DNA of 64,000 bases, taken from the NCBI GenBank assembly GCA_020634895.1, contig JACKAV010000006.1, forward strand, positions 248,001-312,000, in the 5' to 3' direction. The DNA comes from Anaerolineales bacterium. GTDB lineage: Bacteria > Chloroflexota > Anaerolineae > Anaerolineales > Villigracilaceae. Made by a program: the position numbers and the translations under genes. This document shows positions 34,649-42,828 of the stretch, piece after piece; the first letter of the stretch is position 1; the number at the start of each line of letters is the position of its first letter. Below the pieces are notes generated by a model that saw only the letters and a program-made list of their open reading frames with translations, was not told where the DNA came from and ran no database searches.

Positions 34649-34660
34649 TTTTGATTCCTG

Positions 34661-34669
34661 TGTTATAAT
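34661..34669 (+). promoter_or_regulatory. Extended -10 promoter of rpsB-tsf
   Basis: TGTTATAAT is an extended -10 (TG-N-TATAAT). No standard -35 is visible at the right distance. Confidence 0.6.
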
Positions 34670-34699
34670 CCCGCCGCTTCCAAAAGGGAGCACATCTTG

Positions 34700-34735
34700 C
34701 CTGGGACGGGCAACAAGCGTCCCTGAGCGGGTAAT
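34700..34735 (+). promoter_or_regulatory. Structured rpsB leader
   Basis: Two adjoining hairpins are visible in the mRNA leader: GGGACG/CGTCCC and AGCGGG/CCCGCT. The leader is about 125 nt with no frame. Autoregulation by S2 is known in other bacteria; here it is only inferred from position and structure. Confidence 0.45.
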
Positions 34736-34800
34736 CATCCCCGCTAAACTTATTCCGTTCCGCACAAGCGCGTGTTGGAGAACGGAAAACTAGGAGAACC

Positions 34801-35694
34801 ATGGCTAATATTTCCATGAAAGCCCTGCTTGAAAGCGGCGTCCATTTCGGTCACCGTACCAACAAGTGGGATCCCCGTATGAAGCCGTACATCTTCACAG
34901 AACGCAACGGCATTCATATTCTCGACCTTCAACAGACCGTTAAACTGGCGAACACCGCCTACGGTATTATTCGCGATACGGTTGCCAACGGCGGAATTGT
35001 CCTCTTCGTCGGTACCAAGCGTCAGGCGCAGGAAACCGTAATGGAAGAAGCAACCCGCTGCAATATGCCTTACGTCACCGAACGCTGGCTGGGCGGTATG
35101 CTCACCAACTGGTCCACCATCAACCAGCGCATTCAGGAACTTGAACGCCTCGAGCATCTGCGCGACAGCGGCGAGATCAACCGCCTGACCAAGAAGGAAG
35201 GTTTGTTGATCGAACGTGAGATCACGCGCCTCTCGACCCGCCTGAGCGGTGTCCGCTCCATGAAGCGTGTCCCCGACCTGATCTTTATCGTCGACGTCGG
35301 ACGTGAAGATGCCGCGGTGAATGAAGCCAACCTTTTGAACATCCCGATCGTCGCATTGGTAGATACCAATTGCAACCCCCAGAATATTGACTATGTGGTG
35401 CCGTCCAATGATGACGCCATCCGTGCCATTAAACTGTTGGTCTCCAAGATGGCTGATGCTGTCCTTGAAGGAAAAGCCATGCGCAAGGAAGAAGAACCTG
35501 AACAGGCAGGAGAAGCTCAGGCTGACGAAGCCAAGCCCAAGTCCCGCCCGGCGCGCAAGGTCGTTGAGACCGAAGAAGAAGTCAGCGATACGGATCTGCT
35601 TGGCGAATCCACATTGGCTAAGTTGAACACATCCCGCACTGCTGATGAAGCCGAAGGCGAAAGCAAGCCGGAAGAAGCTCCCAAGGCTGAGTAG
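34801..35694 (+). CDS. rpsB: 30S ribosomal protein S2
   Basis: 297 aa, with the standard S2 body (MKALLESGVHFGHRTNKWDPRMKPYIF, VPDLIFIVDVGREDAAVNEA) in the first 225 residues. A C-terminal tail of about 70 residues rich in Glu, Ala and Pro is extra compared with the usual 240-260 aa. Followed by tsf, the common bacterial order. Confidence 0.97.
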   Translation: MANISMKALLESGVHFGHRTNKWDPRMKPYIFTERNGIHILDLQQTVKLANTAYGIIRDTVANGGIVLFVGTKRQAQETVMEEATRCNMPYVTERWLGGMLTNWSTINQRIQELERLEHLRDSGEINRLTKKEGLLIEREITRLSTRLSGVRSMKRVPDLIFIVDVGREDAAVNEANLLNIPIVALVDTNCNPQNIDYVVPSNDDAIRAIKLLVSKMADAVLEGKAMRKEEEPEQAGEAQADEAKPKSRPARKVVETEEEVSDTDLLGESTLAKLNTSRTADEAEGESKPEEAPKAE

Positions 35695-35725
35695 ACAATA
35701 AAGAAGAAAGTTCAAGGATAGTGAA

Positions 35726-36331
35726 ATGGAAATTACCACTGAAATGATCAAGCAATTGCGTGGGGCGACCAACGCTCCCATGCTGGATTGCCGTAAAGCC
35801 TTGCAGGAAGCCGACGGCGATTTTGACAAGGCTGTGGACTGGCTGCGCGAAAAAGGCATGGCAACCGCTGCCAAGCGCGCCGACCGCGACGCCTCCAACG
35901 GGACCGTTGAACTGTATTCCCACGGCGGCGGACGCGTGGGTGTGATGGTTGAGATCAACTGCGAAACCGACTTTGTTGCCCGCAACGAACAGTTCCGCAC
36001 CCTCGCTCATGAGATCGCCCTGCAGATCGCTGCCGGCGCTCCCAAATACATCACCGCCGAAGAGATTCCCGCCGAAGAGCTCGAGCACGAGGCAGAGATT
36101 GCCCGTGTCCGCGCCAAGGAAGAGGGCAAGCCGGAAAACATCCTTCCGAAGATCGTGGAAGGACGCCTTGAAAAATTCAAGGATGAGGTCTGCCTTATGC
36201 GCCAGGCATACATCCGCGATGAGTCGATCACTATCGAGAAGCTCGTTCTCCAGAACGTGGCTGCCATCGGTGAGAACATCATCGTCCGACGTTTCCAGCG
36301 TTGGGAACTCGGTGAAAGCATACAGAATTAA
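35726..36331 (+). CDS. tsf: Elongation factor Ts
   Basis: Nucleotide exchange factor for EF-Tu. 201 aa, the short form with one dimerisation-type core, as in Thermus-like and Chloroflexi proteins. LRGATNAPMLDCRKALQEADGD is the UBA-like N domain, and EINCETDFVARNEQF is the core signature. Confidence 0.97.
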   Translation: MEITTEMIKQLRGATNAPMLDCRKALQEADGDFDKAVDWLREKGMATAAKRADRDASNGTVELYSHGGGRVGVMVEINCETDFVARNEQFRTLAHEIALQIAAGAPKYITAEEIPAEELEHEAEIARVRAKEEGKPENILPKIVEGRLEKFKDEVCLMRQAYIRDESITIEKLVLQNVAAIGENIIVRRFQRWELGESIQN

Positions 36332-36338
36332 TTTTGAA

Positions 36339-36365
36339 AAGCCAGCCTTCGGGTTGGCTTTTTTT
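36339..36365 (+). terminator. Terminator after tsf
   Basis: AAGCCAGCC / GGTTGGCTT stem with TTCG loop and T-run. pyrH starts 24 nt later. Confidence 0.85.
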
Positions 36366-36388
36366 CTATTACATTATCGGAGGCATGA

Positions 36389-37102
36389 ATGGCTGAATTG
36401 AAATACAAAAGAATTCTGCTCAAGTTAAGCGGTGAAGCACTTGGCGGACCGATGGGGTACGGCATTGACGTTCAGGAAGCTGAATCGATCGCGAGCCGTA
36501 TCAAGGAAGTCCATGATATGGGCGTGGATGTTGCTGTGGTGATCGGCGCTGGAAATCTGTGGCGCGGCAAACAGGGACTGGAACGCGGCATGGATCGCTC
36601 CAGCGCGGATTACATGGGCATGCTTGCCACCGTCATGAACGCCATGGCATTGATGGATGCGCTTGAACGGCTTGGAGTATTCACCCGCGTCATGTCTGCC
36701 ATTGAGATGCGAGCCATCGCCGAGCCTTACATCCGCCGACGCGCCATTCGCCACCTCGAAAAGGGACGCGTGGTCATCTTCGGTGCGGGGACGGGCAATC
36801 CCTTCTTCTCGACCGATACCGCCGCCGCATTACGCGCCACCGAGATCGACGCACAGGTGGTCATCAAAGCCACAAAGGTGGACGGTGTCTACGACTCCGA
36901 CCCCAAGAAGAATCCCGATGCGAAGAAATTTGATGCGCTGAGCTATATCGACGTTCTCAACCGCCGTCTCGAAGTCATGGACAGCACTGCCATCACACTT
37001 TGTATGGAAAATAATCTTCCCATTCTCGTGGTGAACCTGTGGGACCCCAAAGCATTGACCCGCGCCTTGAACGGTGAACCGGTTGGAACACTTGTAAGTT
37101 GA
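36389..37102 (+). CDS. pyrH: UMP kinase
   Basis: Amino-acid-kinase-fold enzyme making UDP from UMP, 237 aa: LLKLSGEALGG at the N terminus, VVIGAGNLWRG, and GTGNPFFSTDTAAALRA. Bacterial order rpsB-tsf-pyrH-frr-uppS-cdsA is kept. Confidence 0.96.
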   Translation: MAELKYKRILLKLSGEALGGPMGYGIDVQEAESIASRIKEVHDMGVDVAVVIGAGNLWRGKQGLERGMDRSSADYMGMLATVMNAMALMDALERLGVFTRVMSAIEMRAIAEPYIRRRAIRHLEKGRVVIFGAGTGNPFFSTDTAAALRATEIDAQVVIKATKVDGVYDSDPKKNPDAKKFDALSYIDVLNRRLEVMDSTAITLCMENNLPILVVNLWDPKALTRALNGEPVGTLVS

Positions 37103-37127
37103 TAATCTGTTGAAATCGCATTGAAAA

Positions 37128-37175
37128 AACGCAAACTCACCTTGAACTCTGATTTTCGAGGTGAGTTTGTGTTTA
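37128..37175 (+). terminator. Hairpin after pyrH
   Basis: CAAACTCACCT / AGGTGAGTTTG stem of 11 bp, extended by ACG/TGT with mismatches. The tract after it (TGTTT) is poor in T, so termination efficiency is uncertain. The rest of the gap to frr (37176-37312) shows nothing clear. Confidence 0.55.
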
Positions 37176-37312
37176 AACGTAGATAAATGCCGCACACACA
37201 CTTGATAGACTCTCGTTTTTTACCATAAACTATCAATATATTTTTCATCCCATAGCCTAAATTCTTGTTTTAAGGTATCCTTAGTAACGTAATCAATTCT
37301 TGGAGGAAGAGC

Positions 37313-37882
37313 GTGAGTACTGACGAAATCAAGAGCCTTTTGAAAGACGCCGAGACCCGAATGCAAGGTGCGATCCAATCCCTTGTTGACGATTTGAACA
37401 GCATCCGCACTGGGCGTGCCAGCCCGGCATTGGTGGAAAAATTATCGGTGGAATATTACGGCACCCCCACACCTCTAATGAACATGGCATCCATCAGTGC
37501 GCCGGAGCCGCGCACTCTGACGATCAAACCCTTTGACGCCGGCTCTCTCAAGGATATTGAAAAGGCGATTCGTGTCTCCGACTTGGGCGTGAATCCCAAT
37601 TCTGACGGTAAAGTCATCCACCTGAACCTCCCCCCGCTGACCGAGGAACGCCGCCGCGATCTTGTCAAGCACATGCACCATCGTCTCGAAGAGTCGCGCA
37701 TTGCGGTCCGCAACGTCCGCCGTGATTCGCATAACGAGATCCGTGAATATGAGAAGGAAAAGCTCATAACAGAGGATGATCTCAAGCGCGGCGAAGAAGA
37801 ATTGCAAAAGATCACCGATAAATACGTTGAAGAGATCGCCAAACTCGGTCAGAACAAAGAAAAAGATATCATGGAAGTCTAG
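37313..37882 (+). CDS. frr: Ribosome recycling factor
   Basis: 189 aa starting at GTG 37313 behind GGAGGAAGAG. SIRTGRASPALVEKLSVEYYGTPTPL is shortened here as the RRF hallmark (SIRTGRASPALV), with the C-terminal EEELQKITDKYVEEI helix. Recycles post-termination ribosomes with EF-G. Confidence 0.96.
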   Translation: MSTDEIKSLLKDAETRMQGAIQSLVDDLNSIRTGRASPALVEKLSVEYYGTPTPLMNMASISAPEPRTLTIKPFDAGSLKDIEKAIRVSDLGVNPNSDGKVIHLNLPPLTEERRRDLVKHMHHRLEESRIAVRNVRRDSHNEIREYEKEKLITEDDLKRGEEELQKITDKYVEEIAKLGQNKEKDIMEV

Positions 37883-37926
37883 TTTGCCGCTTTCGATGTC
37901 CCCCGGCATTGAAAAGGTTAATCCAT

Positions 37927-38673
37927 ATGACAGATACCCCCTTAAACATTCCGATGGAAAAGATTCCCCAGCACGTTGCCATGATCATGGATGGCAACGG
38001 ACGTTGGGCGCTTCAACGCGGGCTGCCGCGCCTCGCAGGTCATAAAGCTGGAACGGAAAACCTGCGCCGGGTGATTCGCGCCACCGTTGAATTTGGCGTC
38101 AAGTATCTGACGATCTACGCCTTTTCCACCGAGAATTGGGGGCGTCCGCCCGAGGAAGTGCAGGGGTTGATGTTCATCCTTCAGGATGTGATCGACCGCG
38201 AATTGGATGAACTTAACAAGCAGGGTGTTCAACTCCGTCATATCGGCCGGCTTGAACGCCTTGACCCAAAGATCCAAAAGAAGGTACTGCACGCCATCGA
38301 ACTGACAAAACATAACGACCGGATGATTCTGAATGTAGCGTTCAACTACGGCGGACGCGATGAGATTGTCAACGCCGTACAGCACATTATCAGCGATGGC
38401 ATCCCCGCCGAAGATGTAACGGATGAACTGATCAATCAATATCTGTACACGGCTGGTGTCCCTGACCCGGACCTGATCATCCGCACATCCGGCGAATTGC
38501 GCGTCAGCAACTTCCTGATCTGGCAGGCAGCCTATTCGGAGTGGTACATCACACCCACTTATTGGCCCGATTTCGATAAAGATGAGTATCGCCGTGCGCT
38601 GGAGGCATTTGCCAACCGCGACAGGCGTTATGGAAAGGTATCTTCGGGGGAATTACAGGAATCCAATGCGTAG
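37927..38673 (+). CDS. uppS: Isoprenyl transferase (undecaprenyl diphosphate synthase family)
   Basis: Cis-prenyltransferase providing the lipid carrier for cell-wall and glycan synthesis. ATG 37927 gives 248 aa; a TTG at 37909 would add six residues. HVAMIMDGNGRWA holds the catalytic Asp. IYAFSTENWGRP and DLIIRTSGELRVSNFLIWQ follow the family. Confidence 0.95.
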   Translation: MTDTPLNIPMEKIPQHVAMIMDGNGRWALQRGLPRLAGHKAGTENLRRVIRATVEFGVKYLTIYAFSTENWGRPPEEVQGLMFILQDVIDRELDELNKQGVQLRHIGRLERLDPKIQKKVLHAIELTKHNDRMILNVAFNYGGRDEIVNAVQHIISDGIPAEDVTDELINQYLYTAGVPDPDLIIRTSGELRVSNFLIWQAAYSEWYITPTYWPDFDKDEYRRALEAFANRDRRYGKVSSGELQESNA

Positions 38674-39478
38674 ACGTCTCATTACAGCCCTTGCGCTGGC
38701 ATTGATCGGTGTGCCAGCGATTCTGCTTGGCGGTATTTTCTATTACCTTCTCATGGGAACATTCCTTATTGGGGCGGCATGGGAATATGTCCATCTATTT
38801 CGGGCGGTGCAGATCGAAGCGAACATGGTGGTGACGGTGGGAGGCGTGGCATTGGTGACCCTTACCCGCATGTTCTTCCCGGAGTATGCGCAGCCTGTTT
38901 TTGCCATTTCCATCCTGACAGCCATGGCTGTTCATCTAGTTGCCTACGAGCGCGGACGAGACAAGTCCGCGCTTGATTTTGGAATCACACTTGGCGGTAT
39001 CGTCTACATCGGCTGGATCGGCTCATACCTGCTTGATATCCGCAATCTGCCCGAAGGCGGCTGGTGGTTCATGTTGGTGATGTTCTGCGTCTGGGCAGGG
39101 GATTCAGGCGCCTATTCGATCGGGCGCGCATACGGTAAACACAAAATGGCACCGCGTCTCAGCCCCAAGAAAAGCTGGGAAGGTTATGCTGCCAGCGTAT
39201 TCACCGGCGCACATACCGGAGCCCTTTATGTTTGGGTGTTCCAAACATTTGGGCATCATATTTACGGCATCAGCATTTGGCAGGGGGCGCTTTTGGGACT
39301 TTTACTGGGTTCACTGCCCCCGTTGGGCGACCTCGGCGAAAGTATGTTCAAACGCCAGTCAGGAATCAAAGATTCAAGCGACCTGATCCCCGGGCACGGC
39401 GGATTTTTCGACCGCATCGACTCGTGGTTGTGGGGAGCTGTCATCGGCTACTATTTTCTTGTCTGGTTCATCATTTAA
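38666..39478 (+). CDS. cdsA: Phosphatidate cytidylyltransferase
   Basis: Membrane enzyme making CDP-diacylglycerol. ATG 38666 overlaps the uppS stop (ATGCGTAG); 270 aa with about seven transmembrane segments and the family signature near the end (SMFKRQSGIKDSSD, then PGHGGFFDRIDS). An upstream in-frame extension into uppS is rejected because it lies wholly in that gene. Confidence 0.94.
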   Translation: MRRRLITALALALIGVPAILLGGIFYYLLMGTFLIGAAWEYVHLFRAVQIEANMVVTVGGVALVTLTRMFFPEYAQPVFAISILTAMAVHLVAYERGRDKSALDFGITLGGIVYIGWIGSYLLDIRNLPEGGWWFMLVMFCVWAGDSGAYSIGRAYGKHKMAPRLSPKKSWEGYAASVFTGAHTGALYVWVFQTFGHHIYGISIWQGALLGLLLGSLPPLGDLGESMFKRQSGIKDSSDLIPGHGGFFDRIDSWLWGAVIGYYFLVWFII

Positions 39479-39497
39479 TTAATTCCTGGAGGATTTC

Positions 39498-40490
39498 ATG
39501 GAAGTTCTTGGCGCTACTCCCACTCGAAACCTCGCGCTCGAACTTGCGCGTGTGACCGAAGCGGCAGCCATGATGGCAGGTCGCTTTATGGGACGAGGAG
39601 ATAAAGAAGGGGCAGACCAGGCTGCGGTGAACGCGATGCGTCTCATCCTCAGCACAGTGGATATGAGCGGGGTGATCGTTATCGGTGAAGGGGAAAAAGA
39701 TCGCGCTCCAATGTTGTACAACGGCGAAAAAGTAGGCAACGGCTCAAAACCGGATGTGGATGTTGCGGTGGACCCCATCGACGGGACCCGCCCTCTGGCA
39801 TATGGTCGTTCCAACTCGCTCGCGACTGTGGCTTTGGCTCCGCGCGGCACGATGTTCGACCCCGGACCATTCCTTTACATGAACAAGATCGCAGTTGGAC
39901 CCGAGGCGCACGGCAAGATCAACATTGAAAAATCGATCACGGAAAATCTGAATGCCATTGCGAAAGCAAAAGGCAAAACGGTGGAAGACTTGACGACTAT
40001 TGTGCTTGACCGCCCGCGTCATGACGATATGATCGCAGAGATCCGCAAGGCTGGCGCGCGTATTCGTCAGATCCCTGACGGCGATGTTGCTGCCGCATTG
40101 ATGACTGCCATGCCCGATTCCGGCGTGGATGTATTGATCGGTATCGGCGGCACACCGGAAGGTGTGCTTGCTGCTTGTGCGTTGCGCGCCATGGGCGGCG
40201 AGATCCAGGGCAAATTGTTCGCGCGTGATGACGATGAACTCCGCCGCGGGCGCGAAGCCGGTTATGACTTCGACAAAGTTTTGACGATGAGCGACCTTGT
40301 CTCTTCGGAGGATGTTTTCTTCGCGGCAACCGGCATCACCGACGGCGAATTGCTCAAAGGTGTGCGTTATTACGGCAACCGCATCACCACCGACACCCTC
40401 GTCGTGCGCGGTTTGACCGGCACCGTCCGCCAGATCAACGCCACACACACCGTGGACAAATTGGATAACCTGAGTTCGGTCCATTATTAG
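39498..40490 (+). CDS. glpX: Class II fructose-1,6-bisphosphatase (GlpX type)
   Basis: 330 aa. Metal-binding VDPIDGTRPLAYGRS, GEGEKDRAPMLYNGE and IGIGGTPEGVLAACALR fit GlpX; sedoheptulose bisphosphatase activity is possible in this family. RBS GGAGG precedes ATG 39498. Twenty nt separate it from cdsA. Confidence 0.93.
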   Translation: MEVLGATPTRNLALELARVTEAAAMMAGRFMGRGDKEGADQAAVNAMRLILSTVDMSGVIVIGEGEKDRAPMLYNGEKVGNGSKPDVDVAVDPIDGTRPLAYGRSNSLATVALAPRGTMFDPGPFLYMNKIAVGPEAHGKINIEKSITENLNAIAKAKGKTVEDLTTIVLDRPRHDDMIAEIRKAGARIRQIPDGDVAAALMTAMPDSGVDVLIGIGGTPEGVLAACALRAMGGEIQGKLFARDDDELRRGREAGYDFDKVLTMSDLVSSEDVFFAATGITDGELLKGVRYYGNRITTDTLVVRGLTGTVRQINATHTVDKLDNLSSVHY

Positions 40491-40530
40491 GAAACCGCCG
40501 GGTTTCTAAAGTGAATTTCAGGAAATCGGC

Positions 40531-40559
40531 TTGACATTCCTGTATCATGCTCATATAAT
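40531..40559 (+). promoter_or_regulatory. tRNA-Asn promoter
   Basis: TTGACA (40531-40536), 17-nt spacer and TATAAT (40554-40559): a consensus promoter 11 nt before the tRNA. Confidence 0.92.
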
Positions 40560-40570
40560 ATCGCTCGCGT

Positions 40571-40643
40571 TCCTGGCTAGCTCAATCGGCGGAGCGAGCG
40601 GCTGTTAACCGCTAGGTTAGAGGTTCAAGTCCTCTGCCAGGAG
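40571..40643 (+). tRNA. tRNA-Asn (GTT)
   Basis: Full cloverleaf: acceptor TCCTGGC/GCCAGGA, D stem GCTC/GAGC, anticodon stem AGCGG/CCGCT with loop CTGTTAA (anticodon GTT), T stem AGAGG/CCTCT with TTCAAGT. Discriminator G; CCA is not encoded. Confidence 0.97.
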
Positions 40644-40655
40644 CCTTTTGCAAAA

Positions 40656-40690
40656 AAAATCTGCAACCAATTCGGGAGCAGATTTTTTTT
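40656..40690 (+). terminator. Terminator after tRNA-Asn
   Basis: AAAATCTGC / GCAGATTTT stem followed by a T-run. Confidence 0.85.
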
Positions 40691-40743
40691 ATTTTTAACT
40701 TCTAGCTAAAAACATTACAAAAAGATAGCTTTTTTCTTTGTGG

Positions 40744-40771
40744 TTGAAATTTATCAGGCATGTGCTATAAA
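40744..40771 (+). promoter_or_regulatory. Promoter of the 56-aa membrane protein gene
   Basis: TTGAAA (40744-40749), 16 nt, TATAAA (40766-40771), 46 nt before the start codon. Confidence 0.7.
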
Positions 40772-40817
40772 TAAAATGTCCGCCAATCAAAAACGTTTTT
40801 AATAAGGAGAATGTAAA

Positions 40818-40988
40818 ATGAAACTCACCCCCCCTAAAATGATTACTTTTTGGATTTCCGTTGCTCTTGGTTTGCTTGGTTTGTTAGGACAAGTTGGAAT
40901 TTTAGGTTTCTTCGCCGCTTACGCGTTCTGGTTGGTCTTTATCGGTTTGGTGGTTTTGGTTCTTGGTCTCATGGTCAAGGGCATCTAA
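40818..40988 (+). CDS. Small two-helix membrane protein, unknown
   Basis: 56 aa from ATG 40818 with AAGGAG 8 nt before it. Two hydrophobic stretches (ISVALGLLGLLGQVGILGF and FWLVFIGLVVLVLGLMV). It has its own promoter and terminator, so it is a monocistronic gene despite its size. No family recognised. Confidence 0.75.
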   Translation: MKLTPPKMITFWISVALGLLGLLGQVGILGFFAAYAFWLVFIGLVVLVLGLMVKGI

Positions 40989-41010
40989 AGCCAATAGGCG
41001 GATTTATAAA

Positions 41011-41039
41011 AACTCTCTGCATTTGCAGGGAGTTTTTTT
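41011..41039 (+). terminator. Terminator after the 56-aa membrane protein gene
   Basis: AACTCTCTGC / GCAGGGAGTT stem with ATTT loop and T-run. Confidence 0.88.
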
Positions 41040-41105
41040 ATTGTGATTAAAAGTTTATGCGGCGAATCAGACCTCGGTCAGTCAGGGAGGCGCAGCGCGT
41101 CATCC

Positions 41106-41133
41106 TTGACTTTGAGTTGAGTTTGCCTATACT
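41106..41133 (+). promoter_or_regulatory. Promoter of the UPF0173 gene
   Basis: TTGACT (41106-41111), 16-nt spacer, TATACT (41128-41133). Confidence 0.75.
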
Positions 41134-41169
41134 AAAAAGTGCAGCCCAATTCAGAAAGGAGATCCCCGT

Positions 41170-41853
41170 ATGACGAACAAATTAACCTGGTATGGACATG
41201 CAACTCTTGGACTTGAAACCGGTGGATATAAACTGATCATCGATCCTTTTTTCAGCGACAATCCTTCCGCTTCGACCTCAGCCGATTCTGTAGAGGCGGA
41301 CTTTATCCTTATCAGCCACGGACACGGTGACCACGTGGGCGACGGTGTGGCGCTTGCAAAGCGGACTGGCGCAACGGTCATCAGCGTGAACGAGATCGCG
41401 GTCTGGTTTGGAAATCAAGGCGTCAAGTCTCACGGACAGCATCTTGGCGGCGGATTCAAACATCCGTTCGGGTACCTGAAATTGACTTTGGCTTTGCATG
41501 GCTCTGCGCTGCCTGATGGTTCGAATGGCGGAAATCCGTGCGGCTTTTTGTTGACCACCAACGACGGTAAAAAAATCTACATGGCGCAGGATACTGGTCT
41601 GTTCGGTGACATGAAATTGATCGGCGAAGAGGGGATCGATCTGGCGTTGCTGCCGATCGGCGATAATTTCACCATGGGACCAGATGACGCCCTGCGCGCA
41701 GTTAAGATGTTACAGCCCAAGGTGGTCATTCCCATTCATTACAATACCTGGGGTTTGATCGCGCAGGACCCGAATGCCTGGGCGGAACGGGTGCAGAAAG
41801 AGACGAATACGAAAGTTGTTGTGTTGAAGCCGGGCGAGAGTTATTCGGTATAA
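41170..41853 (+). CDS. UPF0173 metal-dependent hydrolase (metallo-beta-lactamase fold)
   Basis: 227 aa. TWYGHATLGLETGGYKLIIDPF opens the domain, ISHGHGDHVGDG is the HxHxDH zinc motif, and the further ligands are in MAQDTGLFGD and IPIHYNTWG. Matches the UPF0173/YtkL-type hydrolases; substrate unknown. It has its own promoter and terminator. Confidence 0.9.
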   Translation: MTNKLTWYGHATLGLETGGYKLIIDPFFSDNPSASTSADSVEADFILISHGHGDHVGDGVALAKRTGATVISVNEIAVWFGNQGVKSHGQHLGGGFKHPFGYLKLTLALHGSALPDGSNGGNPCGFLLTTNDGKKIYMAQDTGLFGDMKLIGEEGIDLALLPIGDNFTMGPDDALRAVKMLQPKVVIPIHYNTWGLIAQDPNAWAERVQKETNTKVVVLKPGESYSV

Positions 41854-41886
41854 TACTGACGACCAATCTAAGGATCAAAAAAAATA

Positions 41887-41918
41887 CAAAAGCCAACCTG
41901 TTTGCGGGTTGGCTTTTG
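41887..41918. terminator. Symmetrical terminator after UPF0173 gene
   Basis: CAAAAGCCAACC / GGTTGGCTTTTG, a perfect 12-bp stem with 8-nt loop; A- and T-rich sides allow action in both directions. Confidence 0.85.
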
Positions 41919-41965
41919 TAAATAAAGTATGTCGTTTATATATCATTATCGATTGAAAACGGATA

Positions 41966-42105
41966 GGGGACAATTAAAACACCCTTGCCGCACCCATGTT
42001 GTGCCGCAATTTATGATGATATTTGCATAATTCGTCCGCCAAGCGAAGGCTTGGAAAAGGCTGCCCAGCCAAAGTCAAGGTGTTGAGGCGGAAATTAATG
42101 TCCCC
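41966..42105. repeat. Long imperfect palindromic element
   Basis: GGGGACAATTAAAACACC at the left and GGTGTT ... ATTAATGTCCCC at the right are inverted; inside is CCAAGCGAAGGCTTGG. It accounts for most of the gap before the next gene. Confidence 0.55.
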
Positions 42106-42164
42106 ACAGATTTATGATGGCGTATATAATTGATACATCGTTATATTGATCATTGGAGTTGGCT

Positions 42165-42542
42165 ATGAAGTCGAGATGGGTTCAAAAGCAGGATCAGCGT
42201 ATTCTTTTCATTGACCTTTCGAATTTTGGGAAGAATCATCGGGAGTTCGAAGAGGAATTGAATCAGACCGTCTCCACGATCGGGCAGGAGATGTACCAAC
42301 AGCCGCAGCATTCTGTCCTTGTGTTGGTGGATTTGACGAATACCAGTATGACGTCAGAAGCTAATCACCTGCTCTCTGAACGGATCACCGATACCAAGAA
42401 GTTCGTTCGTAAGACGGCTGTGGTCGGTATGACGGGAATCCGCGGTGTGTTTTTGGATTATTTTGCCAGGCTTGCCGGCTCTGAAACTGTCGGGTTCGAT
42501 AATGTGGATGCCGCCGAGAAGTGGCTGATAGAATCTAAATAA
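42165..42542 (+). CDS. STAS/SEC14-like (SpoIIAA-like) protein
   Basis: 125 aa from ATG 42165 (GGAG at 42154); a TTG at 42153 is less likely. The pattern RILFIDLSNFGKNHREFEEEL ... SVLVLVDLTNT ... RKTAVVGMTGIRGVFLDYFARLAG resembles the SpoIIAA-like STAS/SEC14 family of small regulatory domains. Function unknown. A strong terminator follows. Confidence 0.65.
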   Translation: MKSRWVQKQDQRILFIDLSNFGKNHREFEEELNQTVSTIGQEMYQQPQHSVLVLVDLTNTSMTSEANHLLSERITDTKKFVRKTAVVGMTGIRGVFLDYFARLAGSETVGFDNVDAAEKWLIESK

Positions 42543-42561
42543 GTATTTTGAAAAGAAAAAG

Positions 42562-42595
42562 AAAACAACCAGTCCACGAATAGACTGGTTGTTTT
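42562..42595 (+). terminator. Terminator after the SpoIIAA-like gene
   Basis: AAAACAACCAGTC / GACTGGTTGTTTT, perfect 13-bp stem with loop CACGAATA. Confidence 0.88.
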
Positions 42596-42675
42596 GTGTT
42601 ATTTTAATTGTGTAACCTTTTGTCACGGATAAATTATGCCTGACCTCAAAAGTCTTGCTATGGCATGATGGCACA

Positions 42676-42740
42676 AGCTGGGACGCTGTCCGCGGACTAT
42701 AAAAGCGCCACATAAACGGCGGTGCAGGGCTGGACAGGCT
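42676..42740 (+). pseudogene. Decayed TIR gene fragment
   Basis: GGGACGCTGTCCGCGGACTA and the following AACGGCGG...GGGCTGGA resemble the start of the TIR copies (GACGCTGTCCGCGCACTA ... GGCTGGA at 44489 and 46979) with gaps. It is too short and degraded to be coding. Confidence 0.4.
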
Positions 42741-42828
42741 GAGCAGGATTGTAAAAAAAGCCGCCAAACGACTTAATGTAAAATTTACAAGGTATACTAA
42801 ATCCATATCCTAGACTTCACGGCATATT

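Noticed and set aside
40571..40643. tRNA-Asn as attachment site for an integrated element
   Set aside because: No repeat of the tRNA 3' end and no integrase is present in the window.
40850..41050. 66-codon plus-strand frame
   Set aside because: It is the shifted frame of the membrane protein at 40818, which has the ribosome site.
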